Shown: positions 27,407 through 36,551 of the stretch, in pieces
How positions within the stretch are numbered: position 1 is the first letter of the stretch
How the letters are laid out: each line of letters starts with the position of its first letter
NCBI GenBank assembly: GCA_024684955.1
Contig: JAIKWH010000066.1
Span: forward strand, 1 to 64,000
From: Pseudobutyrivibrio sp.
Lineage (GTDB): Bacteria; Bacillota; Clostridia; Lachnospirales; Lachnospiraceae
Length of the DNA: 64,000 nucleotides
Reading direction: 5' to 3'
Notes under the pieces: model-generated
The model's input: only the letters and a program-made list of their open reading frames with translations
Told to the model about the DNA's origin: nothing
Database searches by the model: none
Position numbers and translations under genes: made by a program

Positions 27407-28080
27407 TGACATTTGCAGACACTATTAAAAAATCAGTATTAGAAGGCTTTAATTATGCGGATATCACAACAACACGAATAGCAGCCACAATGCTTATTAC
27501 ATTTTTGATAGCACTTTACATTTTTTATGTATATAGACTTGTTAATCGAAAAGGCTTTTATGACAAGGAATTTAATATTGCCCTTGCAATCATTTCTATG
27601 ATTACAGCAGGTATCGTCCTTGCTATGCAGTCCAGCCTTGTTATCTCTCTTGGTATGGTTGGTGCTCTTTCTATTGTGCGTTTCCGTACCGCTATAAAAA
27701 GACCTATGGATTTATTATTCCTCTTTTGGTCAGTAGGTATTGGTATTATAAATGGAGCAGGATTATTCGAACTCTCTATAGTGGTTTCTCTTTGCGCAAC
27801 AATAGGAATGCTTTTATTACAGTTTATTCCAAATGCAAAGGCTAGCAAACTTATGGTAATCAATGCAGATAGACCAGATGCAGAGGCTGATATCATGGCA
27901 GTATTAAATGCCAATGCTACAAATGTGAGAGTGGATTCTCGTACAATCAGAAAAGATGGTATGGATATGATCGTGGCAGTAAAGCCAAAGGATGAGGCAG
28001 GCCTGGTAAAGGCTATTTCTGAGGTGGCAGGAGTTACCACAGCCACACTTCTCTATCATGATTCTGCCAGCAGGGACTAA
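27406..28080 (+). CDS. DUF4956-family membrane protein
   Basis: A 224-residue protein with four N-terminal membrane helices and a soluble C-terminal domain. Its SSLVISLGMVGALSIVRFRT and IKRPMDLLFLFWSVGIGI are the DUF4956 signature. The tail (MVINADRPDAEADIMAVLN to the end) resembles an ACT-like or ferredoxin-like regulatory fold. The start codon overlaps the CotH stop (TAATG) and the VTC gene begins three bases after its end, so these proteins are probably made together. DUF4956 with VTC and CotH is a recurrent set in Gram-positive genomes, but its biochemical role is not known to me. Confidence 0.85.
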   Translation: MTFADTIKKSVLEGFNYADITTTRIAATMLITFLIALYIFYVYRLVNRKGFYDKEFNIALAIISMITAGIVLAMQSSLVISLGMVGALSIVRFRTAIKRPMDLLFLFWSVGIGIINGAGLFELSIVVSLCATIGMLLLQFIPNAKASKLMVINADRPDAEADIMAVLNANATNVRVDSRTIRKDGMDMIVAVKPKDEAGLVKAISEVAGVTTATLLYHDSASRD

Positions 28081-28083
28081 TAG

Positions 28084-28728
28084 ATGGAGTGGAGACATGA
28101 GTTAAAGTTTCTGGTATCTGAGGAAACTTTGGAGAGAATTAAATATAGACTAATGCCAATAATGGAATTGGACGCCTATCACGGAGATGATGGATACCTA
28201 ATCAGGTCTGTATATTTTGATGACTATGAGGATTCATGCGTGGCGGACAACCTAGCTGGTGTGGACAAAAGGTCCAAATATAGAATTAGGACCTATGAGG
28301 CAAACTCTGATTTTATCCGCCTGGAGAAAAAATCAAAAAGCAACGGATTAAACAAAAAGGACATGTGGGAACTGACCAAGGACCAGTGCGATGCCTACCT
28401 AGATGGTCAGGCTCATCTCATGATTCCCCAGATGCAGGCCAGACATATGATTCCTAAATGTATAGTGGAATATCATAGGTTGGCATTTACATATCCGACA
28501 GGAAATGTGAGAATAACCTTTGATACAAACCTAAGGGGCAGCAAAAATATATCTGACTTTTATAAGGACAGAATAGATGCAGTGCCAGCTCTGCCAGTGG
28601 GACAGCATATATTAGAGATAAAATATGATGAGGTCCTGCCGAGGTTTATACAGGAGAGCGTTGACACAGGCAACTTGATGCAGCAGTCTTTTTCAAAGTA
28701 TTATTATGTAAGGAAAACGGTTGGATAA
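28084..28728 (+). CDS. VTC-domain (polyphosphate polymerase-like) protein
   Basis: A 214-residue triphosphate-tunnel (TTM/VTC) protein. The basic and acidic barrel residues are visible in order: EWRHELKFLV, LIRSVYFDDYED, SKYRIRTYE, FIRLEKKSK, CIVEYHRLAF, NVRITFDTNL and HILEIKYDEVLP. The yeast VTC core makes polyphosphate from ATP; bacterial copies next to CotH and DUF4956 are of unproven activity. The start is ATG 28084, three bases after the previous stop. The following sugar transferase gene overlaps its end by 8 bases. Confidence 0.85.
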   Translation: MEWRHELKFLVSEETLERIKYRLMPIMELDAYHGDDGYLIRSVYFDDYEDSCVADNLAGVDKRSKYRIRTYEANSDFIRLEKKSKSNGLNKKDMWELTKDQCDAYLDGQAHLMIPQMQARHMIPKCIVEYHRLAFTYPTGNVRITFDTNLRGSKNISDFYKDRIDAVPALPVGQHILEIKYDEVLPRFIQESVDTGNLMQQSFSKYYYVRKTVG

Positions 28729-30097
28729 GACAACTATGAAAAACAAAAACACAATCAGAAAAATTGAATCAGTAATAGAATTAGCAATCCTTACTTTGGT
28801 CTACTACTTTATTTGGAAATACCAGATATTTGATAAGGAGTATTTTTTCCCTATCCTAGGTCGAGGCAAATACGTGCTAGCAGGAGTGTATTTTATCCTT
28901 ACCCTAGTAATAATACACCTGTGTGAGGGATTCAAATATGGCATATTAAAGATGGCAGACGTCCTCTTTTCTCAGTGGATTGCCCTGGTCATCTCTAATG
29001 TGATTACATACCTGCAGTTGTCGCTGATGGCAAACAGGATGATCCCTTTTGGACCAATTGCATGGCTTACCCTAATTGATTTTGCCATCTCGGCTATTGC
29101 TGTTTACATTTTCTTTTCTATTTACAATAGTCATTCAAAGGCTAGCAAGCTCCTGATGGTATATGGCAACAAGGAGTCTGTAGCCCTAAAACTAAAAATG
29201 GATACTCGTGCTGACAGTTACAATATCAAAAATATTGTCAGCATAGACAAGGGTCTTTCCAATATCTGCGACATGCTCTATGACTACGACGGTATAGTCC
29301 TTTCTGACGTCAGCGCAGAGGATAGAAATGACCTTTTAAAATATTGCTACATGCATGAGATAGAGACCTATATCACACCAAAGATTTCTGACGTAATCAT
29401 CTCTGGTGGAGAGGGGATTCACCAGTTTGACACTCCCCTGGTTAGCATAAACACAAGAGGCCTCACCCCAGAGCAGGAGTTTGTAAAGAGATTTTTTGAC
29501 GTAATTTTATGCTGCATTGCAGCAGTAATCCTGTCTCCTCTTATGCTTATTGTTGCCATTGCAATAAAGGCGGAGGACCATGGCCCTGTATTTTACAAAC
29601 AGGCCAGAGTGACAAAGGGTGGCAAGGTCTTTGACATTTTAAAATTTAGGTCTATGGTGGAGGATGCTGACCAGCGCCCTGCCACAGATGATGATGATAG
29701 AATCACAAAGGTAGGCCATTTTATCAGGGCTACCCGTATTGATGAATTGCCACAGATTTTCAACATCATAAAAGGGGACATGTCCATAGTAGGACCACGA
29801 CCTGAGCGCACAGAGCATGTTGAAAAATATACCAAGGCTATACCGGAGTTTGAATTCCGCAGCAAGGTAAAGGGCGGCCTGACAGGTTATGCTCAGATAT
29901 ATGGCAAATACAATACATCAGCCTACGACAAGATAAAGCTAGACCTAATGTATATAGAAAACTATAGTTTCCTTTTGGACATAAAACTGATTCTCATGAC
30001 TATCAGGATTGTATTCAAAAAGGAGAGCACAGAGGGCTTTGACAAGGTAGTGTCAGCCGATGAGATTTTGGATTCACTGGAAAATCAAGACAATTAG
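28721..30097 (+). CDS. Polyprenyl glycosylphosphotransferase (initiating sugar transferase, WbaP-like)
   Basis: A 458-residue protein, probably from TTG 28721 (AAGGAAAACGG just upstream); ATG 28736 is possible. It has four N-terminal helices, a cytoplasmic Rossmann-like middle (LLMVYGNKESVALKLK), a re-entrant helix near residue 255, and the bacterial sugar transferase domain at 250-450 with FDILKFRSMVEDAD, RIDELPQIFNIIKGDMSIVG with PRPE after it, and KGGLTGYAQIYG. It places the first sugar-1-phosphate on undecaprenyl phosphate. It is the only such enzyme in the window, so it likely starts the repeat unit made by this locus. Confidence 0.9.
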   Translation: MDKTTMKNKNTIRKIESVIELAILTLVYYFIWKYQIFDKEYFFPILGRGKYVLAGVYFILTLVIIHLCEGFKYGILKMADVLFSQWIALVISNVITYLQLSLMANRMIPFGPIAWLTLIDFAISAIAVYIFFSIYNSHSKASKLLMVYGNKESVALKLKMDTRADSYNIKNIVSIDKGLSNICDMLYDYDGIVLSDVSAEDRNDLLKYCYMHEIETYITPKISDVIISGGEGIHQFDTPLVSINTRGLTPEQEFVKRFFDVILCCIAAVILSPLMLIVAIAIKAEDHGPVFYKQARVTKGGKVFDILKFRSMVEDADQRPATDDDDRITKVGHFIRATRIDELPQIFNIIKGDMSIVGPRPERTEHVEKYTKAIPEFEFRSKVKGGLTGYAQIYGKYNTSAYDKIKLDLMYIENYSFLLDIKLILMTIRIVFKKESTEGFDKVVSADEILDSLENQDN

Positions 30098-30106
30098 GGA
30101 ATGTAG

Positions 30107-31315
30107 ATGAAAGTTTTATTCATAAATAACACATGCAAATATAGTTCCACTGGAAAGATATGTTATGAACTGTACAAGCATCTCAATGCAGATGGCCACC
30201 AGGCATACATAGCATACGGCCGTGGAGACGAAATAAATGAGCCTGGCATCTACAAATTTGGCATAGACTCAGAGACAAAGATACATGCCCTAAAAGCGCG
30301 CATTACAGGCAAAAATGCTTGCTATTCTCCTAGGTCTACAAAAAGACTATTAGATTTTATAGAGGAGGTTAAACCAGATTTGGTCCACCTCCACGAATTA
30401 CATGCCTACTTTGTTAATAGGGGTGAATTATTAGATTATCTCAAGAAAAAAGAAATTCCAGTAGTGTGGACTTTCCACTGTTCATATATGTTTACAGGAA
30501 AGTGTGGTGTGACCTTTGATTGCGAAAGGTATAAAGAGGGTTGTGGACACTGCCCTTATATGCACAGGTATATTAACTCCTGGTTCTTTGATAGGACAGT
30601 TGAACTGCTGAAAGAAAAGAAGCAAGAACTGGATGGTTTGCAAATTAAAAAAATAGTAACTCCATCAAGTTGGCTTGCTAATAAAACTGCAGATACATTT
30701 TTAGGAAACAGACCAATTGGAGTAGTTAATAATGGCATAGACGCAAAGGGGCTCTTTTATCCAAGAAAAGATGTCAAAAGTCTACTAGAGGCTTATGATA
30801 TAGAGCCAGAAAAGAAAATTATCCTGTCTGTTGCTGAAGACATTATGTATGTACAAAAAGGCGGACAAACAATATTAGATGTGTCCAAGACCCTACCTGA
30901 GGTCCAATTTGTACTCATAGGGGCAAAAGAAACAAAAAAAATATCTGACAACGTGCAGATGATTAAAAGGACAAAGGACCAAGAGGAATTGGCTAGGTGG
31001 TATACACTGGCTGATCTGTTTTTGATTTGTTCTAGAGGTGAAAACTTTCCCACTACCTGTATAGAGGCTCTTTGCTGTGGAACACCTATTGTGGGAATCG
31101 ATGATGGGGGAGCCAAAGAAACAGCCGATGAGCCATTTGGCATATTTGTAAAGGCAGATAGTGTAGGTTATGATGCACTTATAGAGGATATAAAAGATGC
31201 TATACAGACCCAATTATCAAGGGGACATTCTTCCGAAAGGATAAGAGAATACGCCGTTAATAGGTATGATAATGTGGCCATGTATAAAAGTTATTTGGAG
31301 ATATATAAATCATGA
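30107..31315 (+). CDS. Glycosyltransferase family 4
   Basis: A 402-residue GT-B enzyme. The N-terminal acceptor half has INNTCKYSSTGKICYELYKH and DLVHLHELHAYFVNRGELL, followed by TFHCSYMFTGKCGV and a Cys-rich GCGHCPYMHRY loop of the kind found in WcaC/colanic-type transferases. The donor half shows VNNGIDAKGLFYP, ILSVAEDIMY and NFPTTCIEALCCGTPIVG. GGAATG precedes the ATG nine bases after the phosphotransferase gene. It presumably adds an early sugar to the lipid-linked unit; the sugar cannot be named. Confidence 0.85.
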   Translation: MKVLFINNTCKYSSTGKICYELYKHLNADGHQAYIAYGRGDEINEPGIYKFGIDSETKIHALKARITGKNACYSPRSTKRLLDFIEEVKPDLVHLHELHAYFVNRGELLDYLKKKEIPVVWTFHCSYMFTGKCGVTFDCERYKEGCGHCPYMHRYINSWFFDRTVELLKEKKQELDGLQIKKIVTPSSWLANKTADTFLGNRPIGVVNNGIDAKGLFYPRKDVKSLLEAYDIEPEKKIILSVAEDIMYVQKGGQTILDVSKTLPEVQFVLIGAKETKKISDNVQMIKRTKDQEELARWYTLADLFLICSRGENFPTTCIEALCCGTPIVGIDDGGAKETADEPFGIFVKADSVGYDALIEDIKDAIQTQLSRGHSSERIREYAVNRYDNVAMYKSYLEIYKS

Positions 31316-32472
31316 AAATATTGCATATTTGTTTATGCGCACATTTAACTGAAAAGATGTTATATCAGGAAAATGTCTTGTCTGAGAGAAACGCTATTGA
31401 TGGTCATGACGTTACTGTTATCACAGATGTTTTCCATTATGAAAATGGCAAATTAGTCAAAACTCAGGAAGAAGATAGAATAATGGAAAATGGAGTCCGT
31501 CTCATTCGATTGGAATGGGATAGGGTACTTTTTAGCGACAAGATTACTGAAAAGATTCAAAAATGTCGCAAGTTAAAAAAGTATTTAGAGGAGATAGGCC
31601 CAGACTCAATCCTTTTTCACGGATGTAATGGATACGAACTGATGGATGTGGCAGATTATTGCAAGGCCCATCCAGATTGCCTGTTTTTTGTAGATGACCA
31701 TGCAGATTTTACAACTACTGCTATGACATGGCTCAGCAAGGCATTTTATCAGATTGTACATGGCCACTTCGTCCACAAGGCATTGCCCGAGATAGATAAA
31801 GTCCTTTATCTCGGCGTCCAAATGAAAGATTGGCTCAAAGCCATTTATAACATGCCAGAGGATAAGATGGAATTTATGGCTATAGGAGGTATCATCTATA
31901 CCCCAGAGCAGCAAAAAAAAGCCCGTCAGGATATAATTGATAAATACAGCCTGCCACAGGACGCTATAATAATGGCCCACTCCGGCAAACTGTCTGCAGG
32001 CAAACGCACTGCAGATTTGATAGAGGCCTTTAGGCAGGTGGATGATCCAAGAATGGCACTTTTTGTTTTTGGATCAATACCTGATGATATGGCACCAAGC
32101 CTTCGCTCATTGATGGAGTCGGACGCAAGAATTCATTTTATGGGATGGAAAGTCAACAAAGAAATCGAGGCATTTTTGGCAGGCACAGATTTGTATTGCC
32201 AGCCTGGATCACAATCTTCTACTTTTGAAACTGCCATGTGTTGTGGATGTGCCAACATGACATTCCCACACAAAACATACAAAGATGAGACCTATAGTGA
32301 CTGTGATGGCCACAACTATTTCTTTGTAGAAACAGTTGATGACATGGTAGATGTATTCAAACAAATCACAGACAATAGGCTTGTATTAGAGCAGACCAAG
32401 GCAAAGTCTTTTGCCTTTGCAAAGATGCAGTTTGATTACGAGGTTATTGCTAGAAGGATTTACAAAAAATAA
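31312..32472 (+). CDS. Glycosyltransferase family 4-like
   Basis: A 386-residue GT-B protein whose ATG overlaps the preceding stop (ATGA). The N-terminus KILHICLCAHLTEKMLYQEN and the FFVDDHADFTTTAMTWLSKA stretch belong to the acceptor half. The donor half has MAHSGKLSAGKRTADLIEAF and LYCQPGSQSSTFETAMCCGC. The classical E-x7-E ending is partly replaced, but the fold pattern is clear. It works together with the gene in front in building the repeat unit. Confidence 0.78.
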   Translation: MKILHICLCAHLTEKMLYQENVLSERNAIDGHDVTVITDVFHYENGKLVKTQEEDRIMENGVRLIRLEWDRVLFSDKITEKIQKCRKLKKYLEEIGPDSILFHGCNGYELMDVADYCKAHPDCLFFVDDHADFTTTAMTWLSKAFYQIVHGHFVHKALPEIDKVLYLGVQMKDWLKAIYNMPEDKMEFMAIGGIIYTPEQQKKARQDIIDKYSLPQDAIIMAHSGKLSAGKRTADLIEAFRQVDDPRMALFVFGSIPDDMAPSLRSLMESDARIHFMGWKVNKEIEAFLAGTDLYCQPGSQSSTFETAMCCGCANMTFPHKTYKDETYSDCDGHNYFFVETVDDMVDVFKQITDNRLVLEQTKAKSFAFAKMQFDYEVIARRIYKK

Positions 32473-32493
32473 TAATATAAACGGTGAAAAGCG

Positions 32494-33453
32494 ATGGACA
32501 AAAAACTTATTTCTTTTGTTATACCTTGCTATAGGAGTGAGGAGACAATTGAACAAGTAATTGAAGAGATTAGACAGGTTGTAGCCCAAAGGCCGGACTA
32601 TGATTACGAGGTGGTTTGTGTAAATGATTACTCACCTGATAATGTATCAGAGGTTTTGCACAGGATTGCCGCCCAGGATTCCAAGATCAAACTGGTAGAG
32701 TTTGCTAAAAACAAGGGCAAATATACAGCGGTAATGGCTGGCCATAGGTATGCCACTGGCGATTATATAGTGGATATGGATGATGACGGTCAAAGCCCTA
32801 TGCCAGAACTATGGAAACTCCTATCACCGCTTATTAATGATGAATGCGATTTTGTTTCTGCCAGTTATTTTGTTAAAAAGGAAAGTCTTTTTAAACGATT
32901 TGGCAGTTGGGTAAATATGAAGATGGTAGAGTTTTTGATGGCTCCGCCAAAAGGTTTTAAGATAGAAAATTTCTCCGCTATGAAACAATTTGTTAGCAGA
33001 GAAATGACTAGATATAACAACCCTTACCCTTATTATGATGGTCTGGTTCTTTCGGTCACCCACAATGTGCAAATGGTCCTCATGGATCAAAGAGAAAGGG
33101 CGGATGACAATGGAGGCGGATTTACTTTTTCAAAGTCATTAAAACTGTGGCTGGATGGCTTTACAGCCTTTTCAGTAAAACCTCTTCGTGTGGCATCTGT
33201 ACTGGGATTGATTTTTGCTTTTGTAGGATTTGTATATGCGATTGTTTTGCTAATACAGCATTTCCTAGACCCTGAGATGCCAATGGGTTATGCATCAATC
33301 CTGGATATTATGCTAGTAGCATTTGGAATGATTATGATTATGCTAGGTATGCTGGGAGAATATGTAGGACGTATTTATTTGTCGCAAAATTCTACATCCC
33401 AGTATACGATTAAAAGCACTATGAACGTGGAAGAGAAAGAAAATAAAGAATAA
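32494..33453 (+). CDS. GtrB/ArnC-like polyprenyl-phosphate glycosyltransferase
   Basis: A 319-residue family-2 enzyme with a cytoplasmic GT-A domain (FVIPCYRSEETIEQVIEEI, EVVCVNDYSPDN, and YIVDMDDDGQSPMPEL for the metal site) and two C-terminal membrane helices (about 230-255 and 268-295). This layout makes polyprenyl-phosphate sugars for use by GT-C enzymes outside the membrane. The window has two more of this kind (48100 and 49322) and several GT-C-like partners, so a choice of lipid donors is likely. Confidence 0.88.
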   Translation: MDKKLISFVIPCYRSEETIEQVIEEIRQVVAQRPDYDYEVVCVNDYSPDNVSEVLHRIAAQDSKIKLVEFAKNKGKYTAVMAGHRYATGDYIVDMDDDGQSPMPELWKLLSPLINDECDFVSASYFVKKESLFKRFGSWVNMKMVEFLMAPPKGFKIENFSAMKQFVSREMTRYNNPYPYYDGLVLSVTHNVQMVLMDQRERADDNGGGFTFSKSLKLWLDGFTAFSVKPLRVASVLGLIFAFVGFVYAIVLLIQHFLDPEMPMGYASILDIMLVAFGMIMIMLGMLGEYVGRIYLSQNSTSQYTIKSTMNVEEKENKE

Positions 33454-33480
33454 AAGTAAGGGCAACAACTGCACTTTTAT
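33450..33480 (+). other. Weak inverted repeat between genes
   Basis: ATAAAAGT (33450-33457) is complementary to ACTTTTAT (33473-33480), with GCAAC-AACTGC in the loop. The arms are AT-only and no U-tract continues, so I treat it as a possible RNA hairpin in front of the FemAB-like gene, not a terminator. Confidence 0.3.
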
Positions 33481-33493
33481 ATCTGGAGTTATT

Positions 33494-34462
33494 ATGACTA
33501 ATAAAGAATTATTTGATAAATTTTGTCAGGAAAATTATGTATGCATATATTCTCAGCCTTGGTGGCTTGATGCCATTGTAGGACCAGAGAATTGGGATGT
33601 GTGGGTATATGAAAAGGGCGGCCGCATTTGGGCTGTATTGCCATATTACCTGGAGGATAAAAATGGGGTGAGGCGTATTACAAAGCCACCTCTTACCCAG
33701 ACAAATGGCCTTATTGTTTCATACCCAAAGGATCCGCAGTCTCTTGCAAAGAGGGCCTCTTATGAGGAGGAAATATGCGATGCTGCAATAGAATTCATCG
33801 AGGGGCTTGGTTTGGATATTTATGAGCAGCAATTCCAATACAAGTATCAGAATTTCCTGCCATTTTTCTGGCATAGATATTCATGCATACCTAGATATAC
33901 CTATGTCATCGAGGATACATCTGACATGGAAAGGGTAGATGCGAATATTTCCTCTAAATACAAAAATATGATTCGCAAGGGCGAAAAGAATGTAGACCAT
34001 TTTGGCACAATCGATGCTGATACATTTTACACAGAGCATGAAAAGATATTTGCCCGCCAGGATTTGCCAGTGCCATTTACTAGAGAGCAATGGAATAGGG
34101 TATACAAGGCTGCCTATGATCACGACGCAGGGGAGGTATTTTGTGCCTTTGACGCAGAGGATAATGTAGTGTCTCTTTCTTTCTTGCTTTGGGATGACGA
34201 GAGCCTGTACCTGGATGCAGGTGGTCCTGTACCAGAATTCTCTAGATTACAGACCTATGATGCCCTGGTGCACAAGTCAATTGAAAAGGCTCATGACAAG
34301 GGTCTGAAATTTGATTTTGAGGGCAGTGTAGTAAAACAAATCAACCATAGTTTCCGCGAGTATGGTGGCAGACCTGTGGAGTATTATAGATTCCGAAAGG
34401 TTTTCAATCCTGAAATAATCAGAAAGGAAGCAGAGGAGACTATAAGTAATTTAAATAAATAA
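33494..34462 (+). CDS. FemAB/GNAT-like acyltransferase
   Basis: A 322-residue protein of the GNAT superfamily, FemAB-like group (Acetyltransf_6). Landmarks are IYSQPWWLDAIVGPENWDVW, the KPPLTQTNGLIVSYP loop, ISSKYKNMIRKGEKN, and GLKFDFEGSVVKQINHSFRE with YGG next, near the C-terminus. In polysaccharide loci such proteins usually N-acylate amino sugars, sometimes with amino acids; the peptidoglycan-bridge role is less likely here. GGAG lies eight bases before ATG. A distant second member occurs at 62925. Confidence 0.75.
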   Translation: MTNKELFDKFCQENYVCIYSQPWWLDAIVGPENWDVWVYEKGGRIWAVLPYYLEDKNGVRRITKPPLTQTNGLIVSYPKDPQSLAKRASYEEEICDAAIEFIEGLGLDIYEQQFQYKYQNFLPFFWHRYSCIPRYTYVIEDTSDMERVDANISSKYKNMIRKGEKNVDHFGTIDADTFYTEHEKIFARQDLPVPFTREQWNRVYKAAYDHDAGEVFCAFDAEDNVVSLSFLLWDDESLYLDAGGPVPEFSRLQTYDALVHKSIEKAHDKGLKFDFEGSVVKQINHSFREYGGRPVEYYRFRKVFNPEIIRKEAEETISNLNK

Positions 34463-34499
34463 TTGCTGGTTATTACAGTGATTATAAAAAATATAAATT

Positions 34500-35597
34500 A
34501 TGATTAAGACAGATTTTGAATACCAGATAGACCTGGAAAATAAAAACATATTAATTGTCATGCCAAAATTTTATGCTTATCAGGCAAAGATGAAGGCTGA
34601 TTTAATTGCCAGAGGAGCCAATCCAGTATTTTATGACGAGGAGCCTGAAAAGACTAAATTTTTGGTGACAAAAAAACTGGAGGGGATATTTCATCTGCAG
34701 GATGCCTTTGGCAAGTTTAATAGGCAATTAGTAAAAAGAATTATAGAGGAAAAACCATCTGAGGGTTACGATTATCTCCTTGTTATAAGAGGAAATGTTT
34801 TAACTGATTTGGTGATTCATGAGATAAAACTCCATGCCCTAAAAGCAGGAGCCAAGACTATTTATTATTCCTGGGATGCCTTTGCAAACCTCCGTCATAA
34901 GGGAGAGTTAGGCCGGAATTTTGATAGACGAGCCACATTTGATTCAGTAGACGCAAAGGATTCTTTGTCACAGGCAGATGACAATCTAAAATACGAATTG
35001 CTGCCCCTGTTTTACTCTGACGAATTCGATGCTGCAAGGCTGGACGAAGTAACTGAGTATAAATACGATTATGTATCTGTATCAGCCTGGTTTCCATTTA
35101 GATATAGGTATTTTAAGGCTTTTGCCAAGGCAAATCCTGACAAGAAACTTTGCCTAAAGATTGTTTTAGATCCAAAGGTATATAGGGGCAAAAAGTTGAC
35201 AAACCCTGGCGAGGTTAGCAACCTGGATATGGACATTGTCACCTTTGATTCCTTTACTGCAGACCAAATCAGAGATTTGGTGCTTTCATCTCGTGCAGTC
35301 ATTGATTTGGCTCACGAAAAGCAGCAGGGACTTACAATGCGTACCATGGAAACCCTAGGTATCCGCAGAAAATTGGTAACAAATAACATATATTTAAAAG
35401 ATTACGAGTTTTATAATAAAGAGAGTCATGTGATACTAGAAGACTTGCCTACCAAGGCAGATAGGGCAGAGGCCACAGGAGACTATAGTGCATTCGTCCT
35501 CCCAGGCCGCCACTGGCTTGACGCCCCATACGTAGGCGACGAAACCCAACGTAGCCACTACAGCATCCACGCATGGCTCGACAATTTGTTTAGATAA
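34500..35597 (+). CDS. Predicted GT-B-like capsule protein of unknown specificity
   Basis: A 365-residue soluble protein that I do not assign to a named family with confidence. It begins with NKNILIVMPKFYAYQAKMK, has YDYLLVIRGNVLTDLVI in the middle and ends with a GT-B-like donor half (DFDSF-type acidic turn, then SSRAVIDLAHEKQQGLTMRT with METLGIRRKLVTNN). The last block resembles the E-x-x-x-x-x-RT-x-E ending of CgeB-like or lipopolysaccharide-core transferases. No Shine-Dalgarno is evident before ATG 34500. A glycosyltransferase role is inferred from fold pattern and neighbours. Confidence 0.55.
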   Translation: MIKTDFEYQIDLENKNILIVMPKFYAYQAKMKADLIARGANPVFYDEEPEKTKFLVTKKLEGIFHLQDAFGKFNRQLVKRIIEEKPSEGYDYLLVIRGNVLTDLVIHEIKLHALKAGAKTIYYSWDAFANLRHKGELGRNFDRRATFDSVDAKDSLSQADDNLKYELLPLFYSDEFDAARLDEVTEYKYDYVSVSAWFPFRYRYFKAFAKANPDKKLCLKIVLDPKVYRGKKLTNPGEVSNLDMDIVTFDSFTADQIRDLVLSSRAVIDLAHEKQQGLTMRTMETLGIRRKLVTNNIYLKDYEFYNKESHVILEDLPTKADRAEATGDYSAFVLPGRHWLDAPYVGDETQRSHYSIHAWLDNLFR

Positions 35598-35638
35598 CGT
35601 TAGTAGAATACATATTACATATCATTAAATTATAAGTA

Positions 35639-35701
35639 GGTGCCTACATTGTCTTCTTATGGGCGGTGACCTTCGGGAGCATGAGAGAGTTGGATGGCAC
35701 C
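35639..35701 (+). ncRNA. Short relative of the 3.6-kb structured leader
   Basis: A closing stem GGTGCC (35639-35644) with GGCACC (35696-35701) frames a segment whose core at 35664-35684 matches 18 of 21 bases of 3713-3733 in the first element, including an identical GGGAGCATGA (35675-35684 versus 3724-3733). As in the first copy, the closing stem ends a few bases before the ribosome site of the next gene (AGGAAG, 35705-35710). The internal helices of the first copy are not all present, so this may be a shortened or degraded version. The upstream part of this gap (35598-35638) is AT-rich with nothing else visible. Confidence 0.5.
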
Positions 35702-35713
35702 GAGAGGAAGTTT

Positions 35714-36550
35714 ATGAAATATTTAGTTACAGGAGCTAATGGTTATATTGGGCAAGGTGTGGTGAGGCGCATGCTGGATCTGGGAGCAGAAGTTATTGCT
35801 ACAGATTTTCACACTGCTGATGTAGATGACAGGGCAAAAAAGATAGACGCAGACCTCTTTGACCTGGAGGACCCATATACATATTTTGACAAACCAGACG
35901 TGGTAATCCACTTGGCTTGGCGTGATGGATTTAGACACGCCTCAGAAAACCATATGCTGGACCTGCCACGTCACTTTGAGTTTGTAAATAAGATGTGCCA
36001 TGCCGGCATCCGTAAGATGTGTGTCATGGGCACCATGCATGAGATAGGATTTATGGAGGGATGTATCAAAGAGGACAGCCCATGCCATCCACAGTCTTTA
36101 TATGGTATTGCAAAAAATGCTCTTCGCCTTGCAACAGGACTTGCTTGCAAGGAAACTGGGGTCAAACTCCAGTGGCTTAGAGGCTACTATATCGTAGGTA
36201 ATACCCATAAGGGCTGCAGCATCTTTTCAAAGCTTACTGCAGCAGCAGAGGCAGGGGATGAGACATTCCCGTTTACATCTGGCCAGAATCAATTTGATTT
36301 TACTGACTATGACCTATTCTGCGACCAGGTGGCAAAATCATGCATGCAGGATGATATTCTTGGCATAATCGAATGCTGTACAGGTCATCCTATGAAATTG
36401 GCAGACAGGGTTGAAAAATTTATCTCTGACAATAATTATGCTATCAAGTTAGCATACGGCACCTTCCCAGATAGACCATATGACAGCAAGGCAGTTTGGG
36501 GAGACAATACAAAGATTAATCAGATTATGGCTGATTTTGAAAACAAATAA
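35714..36550 (+). CDS. NAD-dependent epimerase/dehydratase
   Basis: A 278-residue extended SDR protein. I start at ATG 35714 (AGGAAG just upstream), giving the normal N-terminus MKYLVTGANGYIGQGVVRRM; an in-frame ATG at 35681 and a possible start at 35666 lie inside the leader element. The catalytic motif is SLYGIAKNA (Tyr130, Lys134). The protein is shorter than most epimerases, and its substrate pocket is unusual (NHMLDLPRHFEFVNKMC). It opens a five-gene block with a GT, a cytidylyltransferase, an isomerase and an aldolase, so it may reshape the sugar precursor or product of that path. Confidence 0.78.
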   Translation: MKYLVTGANGYIGQGVVRRMLDLGAEVIATDFHTADVDDRAKKIDADLFDLEDPYTYFDKPDVVIHLAWRDGFRHASENHMLDLPRHFEFVNKMCHAGIRKMCVMGTMHEIGFMEGCIKEDSPCHPQSLYGIAKNALRLATGLACKETGVKLQWLRGYYIVGNTHKGCSIFSKLTAAAEAGDETFPFTSGQNQFDFTDYDLFCDQVAKSCMQDDILGIIECCTGHPMKLADRVEKFISDNNYAIKLAYGTFPDRPYDSKAVWGDNTKINQIMADFENK

Positions 36551-36551
36551 T

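Noticed and set aside
35664..35675. Classical ops/JUMPstart element (GGCGGTAGC-type) at GGGCGGTGACC
   Set aside because: Only GGCGGT agrees; the rest differs and the element belongs to Gram-negative RfaH systems.
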